From RGIG5472 sp051867635 (GTDB lineage: Bacteria > Bacillota > Clostridia > Oscillospirales > Oscillospiraceae), in contig JBJDYT010000082.1 in assembly GCA_051867635.1 (NCBI GenBank), positions 1-43,595 on the forward strand: DNA of 43,595 nucleotides, written 5' to 3'. The notes under the pieces were generated by a model, which did no database searches, was not told the origin of the DNA, and worked only from the letters and a program-made list of their open reading frames with translations. Below, piece by piece: positions 30,295 to 37,935 of this stretch. The translations under genes and the position numbers were made by a program. Numbering within the stretch: the stretch's first letter is position 1; each line of letters starts with the position of its first letter.

Positions 30295-32652
30295 TCAATC
30301 CAGCAGCGAGTTGTCGCCGAACTGTACCGTGACCACCGTGCCGGCCGGGACCTCCGTCCCCTCCGCCAGGGACTGCTGGATGGCGTAGACCGAGCCCTGG
30401 TTGCTGGCGCCGGTGACCTTCATGATGAGTCCGGCGTTGGTGAGGGCCTTGTTGGCCTGGGCCGCGGTCATGCCGATGACGTTGGGCACCGTGCAGGGCT
30501 CGTCGGACTTCTCCGCCCCGCAGTACAAAACCACCGTGGCCCCCACAGGGATGATGGCGCCGCCCACCGGGGTCTGGTCCGTCACGGTGTCGCCGCTGCC
30601 CACAAAGCGGCAGGAAAGCTCCTTCGCCTGCAGCTTGCTCTCGGCCTCCTCCCGGCTCAGTCCGATCACGTTGGGAACGGTGGTGTCCGCGGCCGCGGTC
30701 ACGTCGGACTTGATACCGAGATAGGGCAGGATCTCCGCCATGACCGTGCTGGCCACAGGGGCCACCATCTGGCCGCCGGAGACATAGGTGCCGGTGGTGC
30801 GGCTGGGGGTGTCCAGGGTCATGAGCATCATGATCTGGGGATCGTCCGCCGGGGCGAAGCAGACGAAGGACACCACCACGTCGCCGGTGTTGCCCTTATC
30901 CGCCGTACCGGTCTTGCCGCCAATGCGGTAGCCCGCCACCTGGCCATTCTTGCCCGAGCCGTTGGAGACCACGTACTCCAGGATGCCCCGCATGGTCTCG
31001 CTGGTCTCCTCGGAGATCACCTGCCGCACCGGGGTGGAGTCATGCTGCATCTTCACCTCGCCGTTCTGGTCCAGCACCTGCTCCACCAGATAGGGCGTGC
31101 GGAGGTAGCCGCCGTTGACGCAGGCGGCCTGGGCGGCGATGAGGGCCACCGGCGTGACGTTGATGTTCTGGCCGAAAGCGTAGCAGGCCAGGTCCAGGTT
31201 GTTGAACGCGTCCGGCAGCGCGGCGATGCCGCTGGTCTCGCCGTTGAGCTCCACGCCGGTCTTCTCCAGCAGGCCGAAGGCCTTGAGATACTCGTAATAC
31301 TTCTCCGTCCCCACCCGCAGGCCGATGTTGATAAAGGCGGGGTTGCAGGAATTTCCCGTGGCCTCCGTCAGCGTCTGCAGGCCGTGGCCCCGCTTGCTGG
31401 AGCATTTGATGACCTCCGTATAGCCCGGCACGCGGGTGGAGCCGGTGCAGGTGAAGGTGGAGCTCAGGTCCACCACGCCCTCCTCCAGGGCCGCCGCCAG
31501 GGTGATCATCTTAAAGGTGGAGCCGGGCTCGTAGGTGTCGTTGACGCTCTTGTTGCGCCACTGCAGCAGCTGCAGCTCCCGCTTTTTCGCGTTGTACCGC
31601 TCCTCCGCTGTCTGTTCATCCGTCTCCGGGTCATCGCTCTCCGGATCATCGTTTTCCGGGTCATCGCTCTCCGGCGTCTCCGCCGCCGGCGCCGCCAACT
31701 CCTCCAGCTCCGCCGCCAGGCCCTCGTCGTAGATGGTCCAGGGGTCGTTCAGGTCATAGGTGGGGTAGGACGCCATGGCCAGGATGGCGCCGGTGTTCAC
31801 GTCCATCACGATGCCCGTGGCGCCCTTGCCGGTGCCGAAGCGGTTCTCCAGCGTCTGCAGGCCCTGCTCGAGATAGTACTGGATGGTGGTGTCCAGGGTC
31901 GATACCAGGCTGTCGCCGTTTTCCGGGTCATAGTACTGCTCATACTGGTAAAGGAGATCCGTGCCGTCGTTGCTCTTGGCGCTGACCACCAGCCCCGGCG
32001 TCCCCTCCAGGGCGTCGTTCTGGGTGGCCTCCAGGCCGTACATACCGTAGCCGTCCGCGCCCACGAAGCCGATGACATGGGCGGCGAGAGAGCCGTAGGG
32101 ATAGTAGCGCTTGGCGTCCGCCACCAGGTGCACGCCGTCGATGTCCACCTCGTTGAGGAACTCCCGCACCTCCGCGGCCATGTCCTCGTCCACCTGCCGG
32201 CGGATGACCTCGTACTGACGGTTGGTCTTTTCCAGCTTTGTGAGGATGGTCTCCTCCTCCACCTCCAAGATCTCCGACAGGCCCGCGGCCAGGGTGGCCT
32301 TGCCCTCCTCGTAGTAGGGCTCATAGTCGTCGCCGTACTGGTCCTTATAGGCGTTCAGCAGCTCCAGCGGGGAGACGAACACCGTCTCCGCCGTGGCGGA
32401 AATGGCCAATATATTGCCGTTTCTGTCGTAAATAGTCCCCCGCGAAGCGGACACCGTCACGGAGCGGGTCTGCTGGAGCAGGGCCTTCTCCTCCAGCTCC
32501 TCGTGCTGGAAGATCTGCAGGTCGAAGAGCTTGGCGAACAGGGCCAGGAACACCAGCAGGCCCAGGATCCCCATGATCCAGAGGGTGCGCTGCTGGACGA
32601 TGCGGTCGGCGCGGCGGGAGGATTCACTTTTCCGATGGGGCCTTTGTTCCAT
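30295..32652 (-). CDS. class B penicillin-binding protein with PASTA domains (FtsI/SpoVD type)
   Basis: A 785-residue septal or spore-cortex transpeptidase. It has a cytoplasmic head, one membrane helix (about 26-44), a PBP dimerisation domain, and the transpeptidase domain with SxxK at Ser378 (EPGSTFK), SxN near 435 (NSCN) and KTG at 580-582. Two C-terminal PASTA domains begin at VPNVIGLSREEAESKL and VPNVIGMTAAQANKAL. An acidic insert of about 60 residues (roughly 308-370) built from DDPES-like repeats lies just before the catalytic Ser. The ATG at 32652 follows AAGGAA. In the dcw cluster of Bacillus both pbpB and spoVD lie here; only one copy is present, so FtsI and SpoVD cannot be separated by position. 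Confidence 0.93.
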   Translation of the reverse strand: MEQRPHRKSESSRRADRIVQQRTLWIMGILGLLVFLALFAKLFDLQIFQHEELEEKALLQQTRSVTVSASRGTIYDRNGNILAISATAETVFVSPLELLNAYKDQYGDDYEPYYEEGKATLAAGLSEILEVEEETILTKLEKTNRQYEVIRRQVDEDMAAEVREFLNEVDIDGVHLVADAKRYYPYGSLAAHVIGFVGADGYGMYGLEATQNDALEGTPGLVVSAKSNDGTDLLYQYEQYYDPENGDSLVSTLDTTIQYYLEQGLQTLENRFGTGKGATGIVMDVNTGAILAMASYPTYDLNDPWTIYDEGLAAELEELAAPAAETPESDDPENDDPESDDPETDEQTAEERYNAKKRELQLLQWRNKSVNDTYEPGSTFKMITLAAALEEGVVDLSSTFTCTGSTRVPGYTEVIKCSSKRGHGLQTLTEATGNSCNPAFINIGLRVGTEKYYEYLKAFGLLEKTGVELNGETSGIAALPDAFNNLDLACYAFGQNINVTPVALIAAQAACVNGGYLRTPYLVEQVLDQNGEVKMQHDSTPVRQVISEETSETMRGILEYVVSNGSGKNGQVAGYRIGGKTGTADKGNTGDVVVSFVCFAPADDPQIMMLMTLDTPSRTTGTYVSGGQMVAPVASTVMAEILPYLGIKSDVTAAADTTVPNVIGLSREEAESKLQAKELSCRFVGSGDTVTDQTPVGGAIIPVGATVVLYCGAEKSDEPCTVPNVIGMTAAQANKALTNAGLIMKVTGASNQGSVYAIQQSLAEGTEVPAGTVVTVQFGDNSLLD
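31625..31674 (-). repeat. 15-base tandem repeat inside the PBP gene
   Basis: Three full copies and a partial copy of TCCGGGTCATCGCTC, with a few base changes, encode a run of Asp-Asp-Pro-Glu-Ser/Asn units. Copy number could change by slippage in steps of five residues without breaking the frame. Confidence 0.75.
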
Positions 32653-32718
32653 ATGCGTTCCTTCCCGGGGCGTTCCCCGCTCTGCCATATCCTGCCAAGA
32701 GTGCCTATTAGTGCAAGC

Positions 32719-32749
32719 AAGGAGCAAGGAGAACCTCTCCTTACTCCTT
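32719..32749 (-). other. hairpin containing Shine-Dalgarno-like repeats between ftsL and the PBP gene
   Basis: AAGGAGCAAGGAG (32719-32731) pairs with CTCCTTACTCCTT (32737-32749), 13 bp with one mismatch or wobble. In the minus-strand message the 5' arm reads AAGGAGUAAGGAG. No T run follows, and it lies 67 bases before the PBP start. Confidence 0.5.
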
Positions 32750-32776
32750 CCCTCGCTGTCTCATATATAGCCGCGC

Positions 32777-33364
32777 TCAGCGGAAATATTCCACCACCGC
32801 GCAGACGCTCTGCTTCAAAGAGGCCGCCAGCGCACGCAGCGGTCCCGGCTCCGCCGCCGTCTCGTGCACCACGGCGTTGTCGTCGCCGGAGAGGTCCAGA
32901 TAGTAGGTCTGGCTGTCGCTGGGCTTGGACATGCCCGCGGCCTCCGCCTGCTGCTTGATGGAGGAGAGGTCGAAGGTCAGCTCGTGTTTGGTGGTCAGGT
33001 CCACGTTCTCCTGGCTCAGCTCGCTGACCTGCTCCTTCAGCTCCACGATCTGGGAGGAGAGCTGGCTCAGGGCCACGCAGCCCAGGATGATCATAAACAG
33101 CGTCCCCAGAATGGCCACGCTGCACAGGGTCAGCGCAGGGGAAAGGCGCACCGCCCTGCGGGGCCGCGCCGCCGTCTGACGGCGCGCGTCCTCCCGGGGC
33201 TTCGCCGCGGGACGCATGTAGGGCTCGCGCTCCTGCTGCTCCTCGCCCGCGTGGCGCAGGCGGTATTCCCGTTCCGCGTAATCCAGGTCATAGGCGAGGT
33301 CGCCGTAGGTGCTGCGGGCGCGGTATTCCTGCTGGTCCGTTCTGCGTTTTTTCTGCTCCGCCAT
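32777..33364 (-). CDS. ftsL: FtsL-like cell division protein
   Basis: A 195-residue bitopic protein placed exactly where ftsL belongs, between rsmH and the division PBP. The long, charged cytoplasmic N-terminus of about 75 residues contains many Arg, Glu and Tyr. One membrane helix lies at about 77-99. A coiled coil follows (about 100-145, with QIVELKEQVSELSQENVDLTTKHE), then AGMSKPSDSQTYYLDLS. FtsL sequences are poorly conserved, so the call rests on position, topology and coiled coil. The C-terminal 35 residues include an amphipathic LRALAASLKQSVCAVVEYF. The ATG follows AAAGGAGAG. Confidence 0.82.
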   Translation of the reverse strand: MAEQKKRRTDQQEYRARSTYGDLAYDLDYAEREYRLRHAGEEQQEREPYMRPAAKPREDARRQTAARPRRAVRLSPALTLCSVAILGTLFMIILGCVALSQLSSQIVELKEQVSELSQENVDLTTKHELTFDLSSIKQQAEAAGMSKPSDSQTYYLDLSGDDNAVVHETAAEPGPLRALAASLKQSVCAVVEYFR

Positions 33365-33397
33365 GGCGAACTCTCCTTTACTTCGTTTGTATTCGTA

Positions 33398-34339
33398 TCA
33401 AAGCTTCTCCGCCACGCGCAGCTTGGCGCTGCGGGCGCGGGGGTTCTCCGCCAGCTCCTGCTCCCCGGGGAGGATGGGCTTGCGGGAGACGAGCTTCATT
33501 TTCGGCTTCTTGCCGCAGACGCACACCGGAAACTCCGGCGGGCAGGTGCAGCCCGTGGCTAATCTTTGCAGCGTCTGCTTGATGATGCGGTCCTCCAGGG
33601 AGTGGAAGGAGATCACCGCCAGGCGGCCGCCCGGATGCAGGCCCCGCTCCGCCGCCTCCAGCATGGGCGGCAGCTCTCCCAGCTCGTCGTTCACCGCGAT
33701 GCGGATGGCCTGGAAGCTGCGCTTGGCGGGGTGCTGCTTTTCCCGCAGCGCCGCCGGCGGCATGGCGCGGCGGATCAGCTCCGTGAGCTGGAAGGTGGTC
33801 TCGACGGGGCGTTCCTCCCGGGCCTTGACGATGGTCTTCGCGATCTGCGGCGCGTAGCGCTCCTCGCCGTATTCAAACAGGATGCGGCGCAGCTCTTCAT
33901 AGCTCCAGCGGTTCACCACCTCATAGGCGGTGAGGGAAGCCGTGGCGTCCATGCGCATATCCAGCGGCGCGTCGTGCATATAGGAAAAGCCGCGTTCAGG
34001 CTCGTCCAGCTGAGGGGAGGAAACGCCCAGGTCAAAGAGCATCCCGTCCACGCCGTCGATCCCGAGCTCCGCCAGCACCTCGCCGAGACGGCTGAAGTTG
34101 CTGTGTACCAGGGTCACGCGGTCACGGTAGTCCTTGAGCCGCTCCTCCGCCGCGGCCAGGGCCGTCTCGTCCCGGTCGATGGCGATGAGCCGGCCGGTGG
34201 TCAGGCGCTTTACGATCTCAAGGGAATGGCCCGCCCGGCCCAGCGTGCCGTCCAGATACACGCCCTCCGGCCGGATGGCCAGGGCCGTCAGGCTCTCCGC
34301 CAGCAAAACCGGCTTATGTCCGTACTCCGCATGCTCCAT
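33398..34339 (-). CDS. rsmH: 16S rRNA (cytosine(1402)-N(4))-methyltransferase
   Basis: SAM-dependent methyltransferase (MraW) that modifies C1402 in the decoding centre; 313 residues. It opens with YGHKPVLLAESLTAL, then the SAM site YLDGTLGRAGHS (about 27-38), DGMLFDLGVSSPQLDEPERGFSY, MRMDATASLTAYEVVN, and the C-terminal KRSFQAIRIAVNDELGEL and VISFHSLEDRIIKQ. The start is one base after the mraZ stop, so translation is coupled. Confidence 0.97.
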   Translation of the reverse strand: MEHAEYGHKPVLLAESLTALAIRPEGVYLDGTLGRAGHSLEIVKRLTTGRLIAIDRDETALAAAEERLKDYRDRVTLVHSNFSRLGEVLAELGIDGVDGMLFDLGVSSPQLDEPERGFSYMHDAPLDMRMDATASLTAYEVVNRWSYEELRRILFEYGEERYAPQIAKTIVKAREERPVETTFQLTELIRRAMPPAALREKQHPAKRSFQAIRIAVNDELGELPPMLEAAERGLHPGGRLAVISFHSLEDRIIKQTLQRLATGCTCPPEFPVCVCGKKPKMKLVSRKPILPGEQELAENPRARSAKLRVAEKL

Positions 34340-34340
34340 A

Positions 34341-34760
34341 TCAAAGCCCCAGTTCTTCCATGGCGTGGAGCATATCCTCGCTGTTCAGCGCCGCGTTCTC
34401 CATCTCGTTCCAGGTATCCTCGTCCCAGATCTCCGCCCGCTTGGACACGCCGATGATGGCCACGTTCTTGGTCAGGTTCGCGAACTGGCGGAGCTTCGCC
34501 GGCAGGAGGATGCGCCCCTGGGCGTCCGGCTCGCACTTCACGGCGTTGGCGTAGAGCATACGCATGGCGTCCCGGGTCTTGCTGTAGGGCAGGCTGTCCA
34601 GCTGGGCCGTCACGCCGGCCCAGCACTCGTCGGAATAGATGGCGAGGCACTTGCCCATGCCGATGGCGACATAAAATGTCTCGCCCAGCTCCTCGCGGAG
34701 GCGCGCGGGGATAAACAGGCGGCCCTTGCTGTCTATGCTGTGATGATACTGGCCTGTCAT
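34341..34760 (-). CDS. mraZ: transcriptional regulator MraZ
   Basis: A 139-residue AbrB-fold protein with two DXXXR half-domains: GQYHHSIDSKGRLFIPARLREELG and CEPDAQGRILLPAKLRQFANL. MraZ binds direct repeats in its own promoter and controls the dcw operon. Four TGGNG boxes at ten-base steps lie just upstream (34789-34823). The ATG at 34760 follows AAAGGAGG; a start 54 bases upstream would include the operator and was rejected. Confidence 0.96.
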   Translation of the reverse strand: MTGQYHHSIDSKGRLFIPARLREELGETFYVAIGMGKCLAIYSDECWAGVTAQLDSLPYSKTRDAMRMLYANAVKCEPDAQGRILLPAKLRQFANLTKNVAIIGVSKRAEIWDEDTWNEMENAALNSEDMLHAMEELGL

Positions 34761-34788
34761 GCCTCGCCCCTCCTTTCCCGGGGTTTGG

Positions 34789-34823
34789 CACCACTTTGCT
34801 CCATTCAGCACCACTTTCCCCCA
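34789..34823 (-). promoter_or_regulatory. MraZ operator: four TGGNG boxes at 10-base spacing
   Basis: On the minus strand TGGGG (34819-34823), TGGTG (34809-34813), TGGAG (34799-34803) and TGGTG (34789-34793) are each separated by exactly five bases. This matches the known MraZ target layout of TGGGN-type repeats. The boxes lie just downstream of the expected transcription start. Confidence 0.75.
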
Positions 34824-34837
34824 CCCGAGTCAAGTTT

Positions 34838-34866
34838 AGTATAGAAAAAAGGCCCGGGAAAATCAA
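34838..34866 (-). promoter_or_regulatory. sigma-A promoter for the dcw operon
   Basis: On the minus strand TTGATT (34861-34866), 17 bases, TATACT (34838-34843). Transcription should begin near 34831, directly before the MraZ boxes. Confidence 0.75.
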
Positions 34867-35020
34867 GAGAAAAAATGCATTTTCTTTTGTCATTTTTTCT
34901 TGTTTTCCTTCAAAATCCCACTTTTCAAACATTTGTTTTAGTTTTTCCGCCGGTGATGATGGAAACTTTTTCCTCTGCTGTTTTTCTTTGGACGCCATAT
35001 GTTGACATAATGCGACGAAA

Positions 35021-35054
35021 GGGGCGAAAAAAGACGCCCTTTCGGGCGTCTTTT
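35021..35054 (-). terminator. terminator after the coiled-coil gene
   Basis: AAAAGACGCCC (35029-35039) pairs with GGGCGTCTTTT (35044-35054) around TTTC. On the minus strand the stem is followed by more Ts. It also works in the other orientation and separates this unit from mraZ. Confidence 0.85.
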
Positions 35055-35080
35055 CTATGTACTTCGCTTCGGCTGCCGCG

Positions 35081-35611
35081 TCAGTCCGCGTCGCTCTTTT
35101 CCGCCTTGGCGCTCTCCGCCAGCTGGTCCCTGCCCTGCTGCAGCTTCTCCTGGGAGGCGGCGCGGAAGCTGGCGCGGGACTGCTTGACCTCCTCCAGCGC
35201 CATCTGGATGGCCTCCTCCGTGCGGCGGAGGGCGTCCTCCGTATACTCGTTGGCCACGCGGTACATCTCCCGGGAGCGGTCCTCCGCCCGCTTGACGATC
35301 TCGTGGCTCCGCTGCCGGGCGGCGGTCAGCACCTCGCTCTCGGAAACCTTGCTCTTGGCCTCCAGCTCCGCCTGGCGCATCATGCGGTCCACCTCCCGCT
35401 TGGCGCTCTCCACATACTCCTCCCGCGCCCGCAGCAGCTCCTGGGCGCGCTTGAGCTCCACCGGCAGCGCCGCGCTGATCTCCTCCAGAATATCCAGCGC
35501 CTCGTCCCGGGAGATCATGCACTTATCCGAGCTGAACGGGGCGCTCCTGGCCTCGTCGATCATGCCGTGGAGCATATCCACCAGTTTCTGTACTTCCCGA
35601 AGTTCCGCCAT
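35081..35611 (-). CDS. coiled-coil protein next to coaD (DivIVA/AtpF-like helix)
   Basis: 176 residues, almost entirely helical, Glu/Arg/Ala-rich and without signal or membrane segments. A first helical part (ELREVQKLVDMLHGMIDEARSA) is followed by KCMISRDEALDILEEISAALPVELKRAQELL. A long coiled coil then runs from about residue 60 to 160 (SAKREVDRMMRQAELEAKSKVSESEVLTAARQ). Proteins of this kind next to coaD in Clostridia are often called ATPase or DivIVA-like from the coiled coil alone, and the function is not known. It starts two bases after the coaD stop and shares its transcript. AAAGGA precedes the ATG. Confidence 0.75.
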   Translation of the reverse strand: MAELREVQKLVDMLHGMIDEARSAPFSSDKCMISRDEALDILEEISAALPVELKRAQELLRAREEYVESAKREVDRMMRQAELEAKSKVSESEVLTAARQRSHEIVKRAEDRSREMYRVANEYTEDALRRTEEAIQMALEEVKQSRASFRAASQEKLQQGRDQLAESAKAEKSDAD

Positions 35612-35613
35612 AA

Positions 35614-36096
35614 TTACCGTCCTTTCCACTGTTCCAGCATGTCCGCCACCGGGGCAGGCACGTAATTTCTGATGTCTTCTCCCTCCCGCAGGCACGCGCG
35701 CACCAGGGAGGAACTGATATCCTTGTATTCTTCCTTCGCCGGCAGCAGGAAGGTCTCCAGCTCCGGACAGAGGCGGCGGTTGACCTCCGCCATCTCCATC
35801 TCCCAGCGCAGGTCCTCCGCCCCGCGGACGCCCTTGACCACCGCCGTGGCCCCCACCTTGCGGGCGTAATCCACAAGATAGCCGTCCCAGCAGTCCGCCG
35901 TGACGTTGGGAAGGTCCGCCGCCGCCAGGGCCAGCAGCGCCTTCCGCTCCTCCCCCGTCAGCAGGCCCGCGCTCTTGAGGTCGTTGTGCATGGCGCAGAA
36001 GTAGACCCGGTCGAACTGCCGCGCGGTCCGCCGCACGATATCCACATGGCCCAGGGTCACGGGGTCGAAGCTCCCCGGGCAGACTGCGATCCTCAT
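35614..36096 (-). CDS. coaD: pantetheine-phosphate adenylyltransferase
   Basis: Makes dephospho-CoA from 4'-phosphopantetheine and ATP, the penultimate step of CoA synthesis; 160 residues, normal length. It has the nucleotidyltransferase motif PGSFDPVTLGHVDIV (about 7-21, with TLGH), VVKGVRGAEDLRWEMEMAEVNRRL, and the C-terminal ISSSLVRACLREG. It overlaps rsmD by four bases, the usual rsmD-coaD pairing. Confidence 0.97.
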   Translation of the reverse strand: MRIAVCPGSFDPVTLGHVDIVRRTARQFDRVYFCAMHNDLKSAGLLTGEERKALLALAAADLPNVTADCWDGYLVDYARKVGATAVVKGVRGAEDLRWEMEMAEVNRRLCPELETFLLPAKEEYKDISSSLVRACLREGEDIRNYVPAPVADMLEQWKGR

Positions 36097-36644
36097 GCCT
36101 CTCCCTCCCGGCGGTAGACCGTGAGCTTGATCTTGCCGTAGCGGTACTCCCGGTAGACCCCGTAGGGCGCGGAGAGGGCCGGCAGGCGCTTGTCCGCCCG
36201 GGACTCCGCCATGATCAGGCCGTGGGGCGCGAGCAGGTCGTAGCGGGCGATGTGGGCCAGGGCCTTCTCCAGCAGCTCCGTGTCATAGGGCGGGTCCAGG
36301 AAGATGAGGCCGAACTTCTCCCGCACCGAGGCGAGATAGCCCAGCGCTTCCCCGGAGACCACCCTCGCCCGGTCCTCCAGACCGCAGAGGGCCAGGTTTT
36401 CCCGGACCAGCTTCACCGCGTCGCTCCGCTGCTCCACGAACACGGCGCTCTCCGCTCCCCGGGACAGGGCCTCGATGCCCAGCTGGCCCGTGCCGGCGAA
36501 GAGGTCCAGCACCCGCCGCCCCTCGATATCGAACTGCAGGATGTTGAACATGCTCTCCTTCACCTTGTCGGTGGTGGGGCGGGTGTCCATGCCCTTCAGT
36601 TCCTTCAGCCGGCGCCCCCGCGCCGACCCGGTGATCACTCGCAT
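36093..36644 (-). CDS. rsmD: 16S rRNA (guanine(966)-N(2))-methyltransferase
   Basis: SAM-dependent methyltransferase; 183 residues. It starts MRVITGSARGRRL and has TRPTTDKVKESMFNIL, the SAM site VLDLFAGTGQLGIEALSRGA (about 48-67) and the catalytic LIFLDPPYD. The ATG at 36644 follows AAGGAGG and overlaps coaD by four bases at its end. It lies 75 bases after the LysE-family gene on the same strand. Confidence 0.95.
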   Translation of the reverse strand: MRVITGSARGRRLKELKGMDTRPTTDKVKESMFNILQFDIEGRRVLDLFAGTGQLGIEALSRGAESAVFVEQRSDAVKLVRENLALCGLEDRARVVSGEALGYLASVREKFGLIFLDPPYDTELLEKALAHIARYDLLAPHGLIMAESRADKRLPALSAPYGVYREYRYGKIKLTVYRREGEA

Positions 36645-36719
36645 CGTATCCTCCTTCGTCCGCCGCCGGAAACGGCGCGGACAGAACAAATTTCAATGAC
36701 GGGAAAAGCCGCCGCTTTC

Positions 36720-37307
36720 TCACAGCACCGCCGTCGCCGCGCAGTAGACCAGGGACGCGGCCATGAGCAGGCCGAAGGGCTTTTTATAGGTGCTGCACAG
36801 GCGGTGCAGGGCGCTGCCGAACAGGCCCCAGAGGGCGGACGCCGCCGCCATCATGGCGAGGAAAGCCAGCGAAGCGGCCGCGATGACCCCCGGCGCCGTG
36901 CTGTGGGGGACGACATAGACCGCGAACAGCGTCAGCGCGGAGACCCAGCTTTTCATGTTCAGGCACTGCAGCAGCACGCCCGCGCCGAAGGTGGCCCCGC
37001 CGCTTCGCGCCTCCGCCTCCTCTCCGGAGCGGAAGCCGCTGCGGCCCATGACCCAGGCGAGGTACAGCATGTACGCCGCCCCCAGCCATTTGAGGTACTC
37101 CACCAGCACCGGCAGCAGGTCCGCCAGCAGCACGTTCAGCCCGCCGCAGAGCAGCGTCTTGGCCAGCAGCCCCGACGCGCTGCCCAAAAAGTATTTCCAC
37201 GTCCCGCGAAAGCCATACTGCGCGGAGAGGTAGAGCATGGTCAGATTGTTGGGGCCGGGGGTGAACATGGTCACGGCCATATAGAGAAGCATGGCGGAAA
37301 TATCCAT
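36720..37307 (-). CDS. LysE family translocator
   Basis: A 195-residue inner-membrane exporter with six hydrophobic segments. The N-terminal MAVTMFTPGPNNLTMLYLSAQYGFRGTWKYFLG carries the family's PGPN motif and the following GxxxG helix. A hydrophilic loop at about 88-104 (GRSGFRSGEEAEARSGG) separates the two halves, and LQCLNMKSWVSALTLF is the second-half signature. Members export amino acids such as lysine, threonine or homoserine lactones; substrate is not predictable. It may be the first gene of a unit with rsmD and coaD. Confidence 0.9.
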   Translation of the reverse strand: MDISAMLLYMAVTMFTPGPNNLTMLYLSAQYGFRGTWKYFLGSASGLLAKTLLCGGLNVLLADLLPVLVEYLKWLGAAYMLYLAWVMGRSGFRSGEEAEARSGGATFGAGVLLQCLNMKSWVSALTLFAVYVVPHSTAPGVIAAASLAFLAMMAAASALWGLFGSALHRLCSTYKKPFGLLMAASLVYCAATAVL

Positions 37308-37365
37308 GGCAGCCTTCCTTCTTCCGGGCGCCGGAAACGGACGGCGGCACGGGCGGTTGTTTCTG

Positions 37366-37395
37366 ATTCTATCATATCCGCCCCGCCGAACGCAA
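37366..37395 (-). promoter_or_regulatory. possible promoter for the LysE-family gene
   Basis: On the minus strand TTGCGT (37390-37395), 18 bases, TAGAAT (37366-37371), 58 bases before the start codon. Confidence 0.4.
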
Positions 37396-37468
37396 CGCTC
37401 CCGCGGAAAAAACAGCCGCTTTTTTCCGCCGGGCCGCCGCGGCTTTTGCTCTTGTCTGCATTTTCTGC

Positions 37469-37497
37469 TTGTTATTCCCGGCGAAAGTGTGTATACT
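37469..37497 (+). promoter_or_regulatory. sigma-A promoter for the Asp23-fakA operon
   Basis: TTGTTA (37469-37474), 17 bases, TATACT (37492-37497), 67 bases before the ATG at 37565. It is divergent from the LysE-family promoter. Confidence 0.7.
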
Positions 37498-37564
37498 GTT
37501 TTAGTAAAATGGAATATTGCGCAGGTTTTCTTTTTCCCATATTTGAGAAAGGATGGTTCGGCTT

Positions 37565-37915
37565 ATGTTAAAACTGAACTCCGATAAAGGCACTGTGACC
37601 ATCAGCAGCGCCGTCTTTACGAATATCACCGGCGCCGCCGCCACCAGCTGCTTCGGCGTCAAGGCCATGGCCTACCGCTCCATGACGGACGGGCTCGTCC
37701 ACATGCTGCGCCGGGAGGCCATGGGCAAGGGCGTGAAGGTCGTCTACAACGACGACGAGTCCCTCTCCATCGAGCTGCATATCGTGGTGGAAAACGGCGT
37801 GAACATCCCCGTGGTGTGCGATTCCATCATGAGCCAGGTGCGCTACCTCGTCTCCAGCTACACCGGCGCGCGGGTAGATCAAGTGGATGTCTTTGTGGAC
37901 TCCATGACTTTGTAA
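37565..37915 (+). CDS. Asp23/Gls24 family envelope stress protein (YloU-like)
   Basis: A 116-residue cytoplasmic protein. SDKGTVTISSAVFTNITGAAATSCFGVKAM and IELHIVVENGVNIPVVCDSIMSQVRYLV, followed by TGARVDQVDVFVDSM, are the Asp23 (DUF322) pattern. In Firmicutes this gene (yloU) almost always precedes the fakA-like gene, as here. Asp23 in Staphylococcus is membrane-associated through a partner and linked to envelope stress. The start at 37565 gives the usual N-terminus. An ATG at 37553 sits directly on the GAGAAAGGA ribosome site and is less likely. Confidence 0.9.
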   Translation: MLKLNSDKGTVTISSAVFTNITGAAATSCFGVKAMAYRSMTDGLVHMLRREAMGKGVKVVYNDDESLSIELHIVVENGVNIPVVCDSIMSQVRYLVSSYTGARVDQVDVFVDSMTL

Positions 37916-37935
37916 GCTTCAGGGAGGACCGAGAC

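Noticed and set aside
31625..31674. CRISPR-like repeat
   Set aside because: The 15-base units are contiguous, in frame and without spacers; this is a coding microsatellite. No CRISPR array was seen anywhere in the window.
30217..32958. Very long plus-strand open frame opposite the PBP gene
   Set aside because: It is a GC-rich antisense shadow. The minus strand encodes all PBP motifs, while the plus reading is rich in Gly, Arg, His and Val with no domain.
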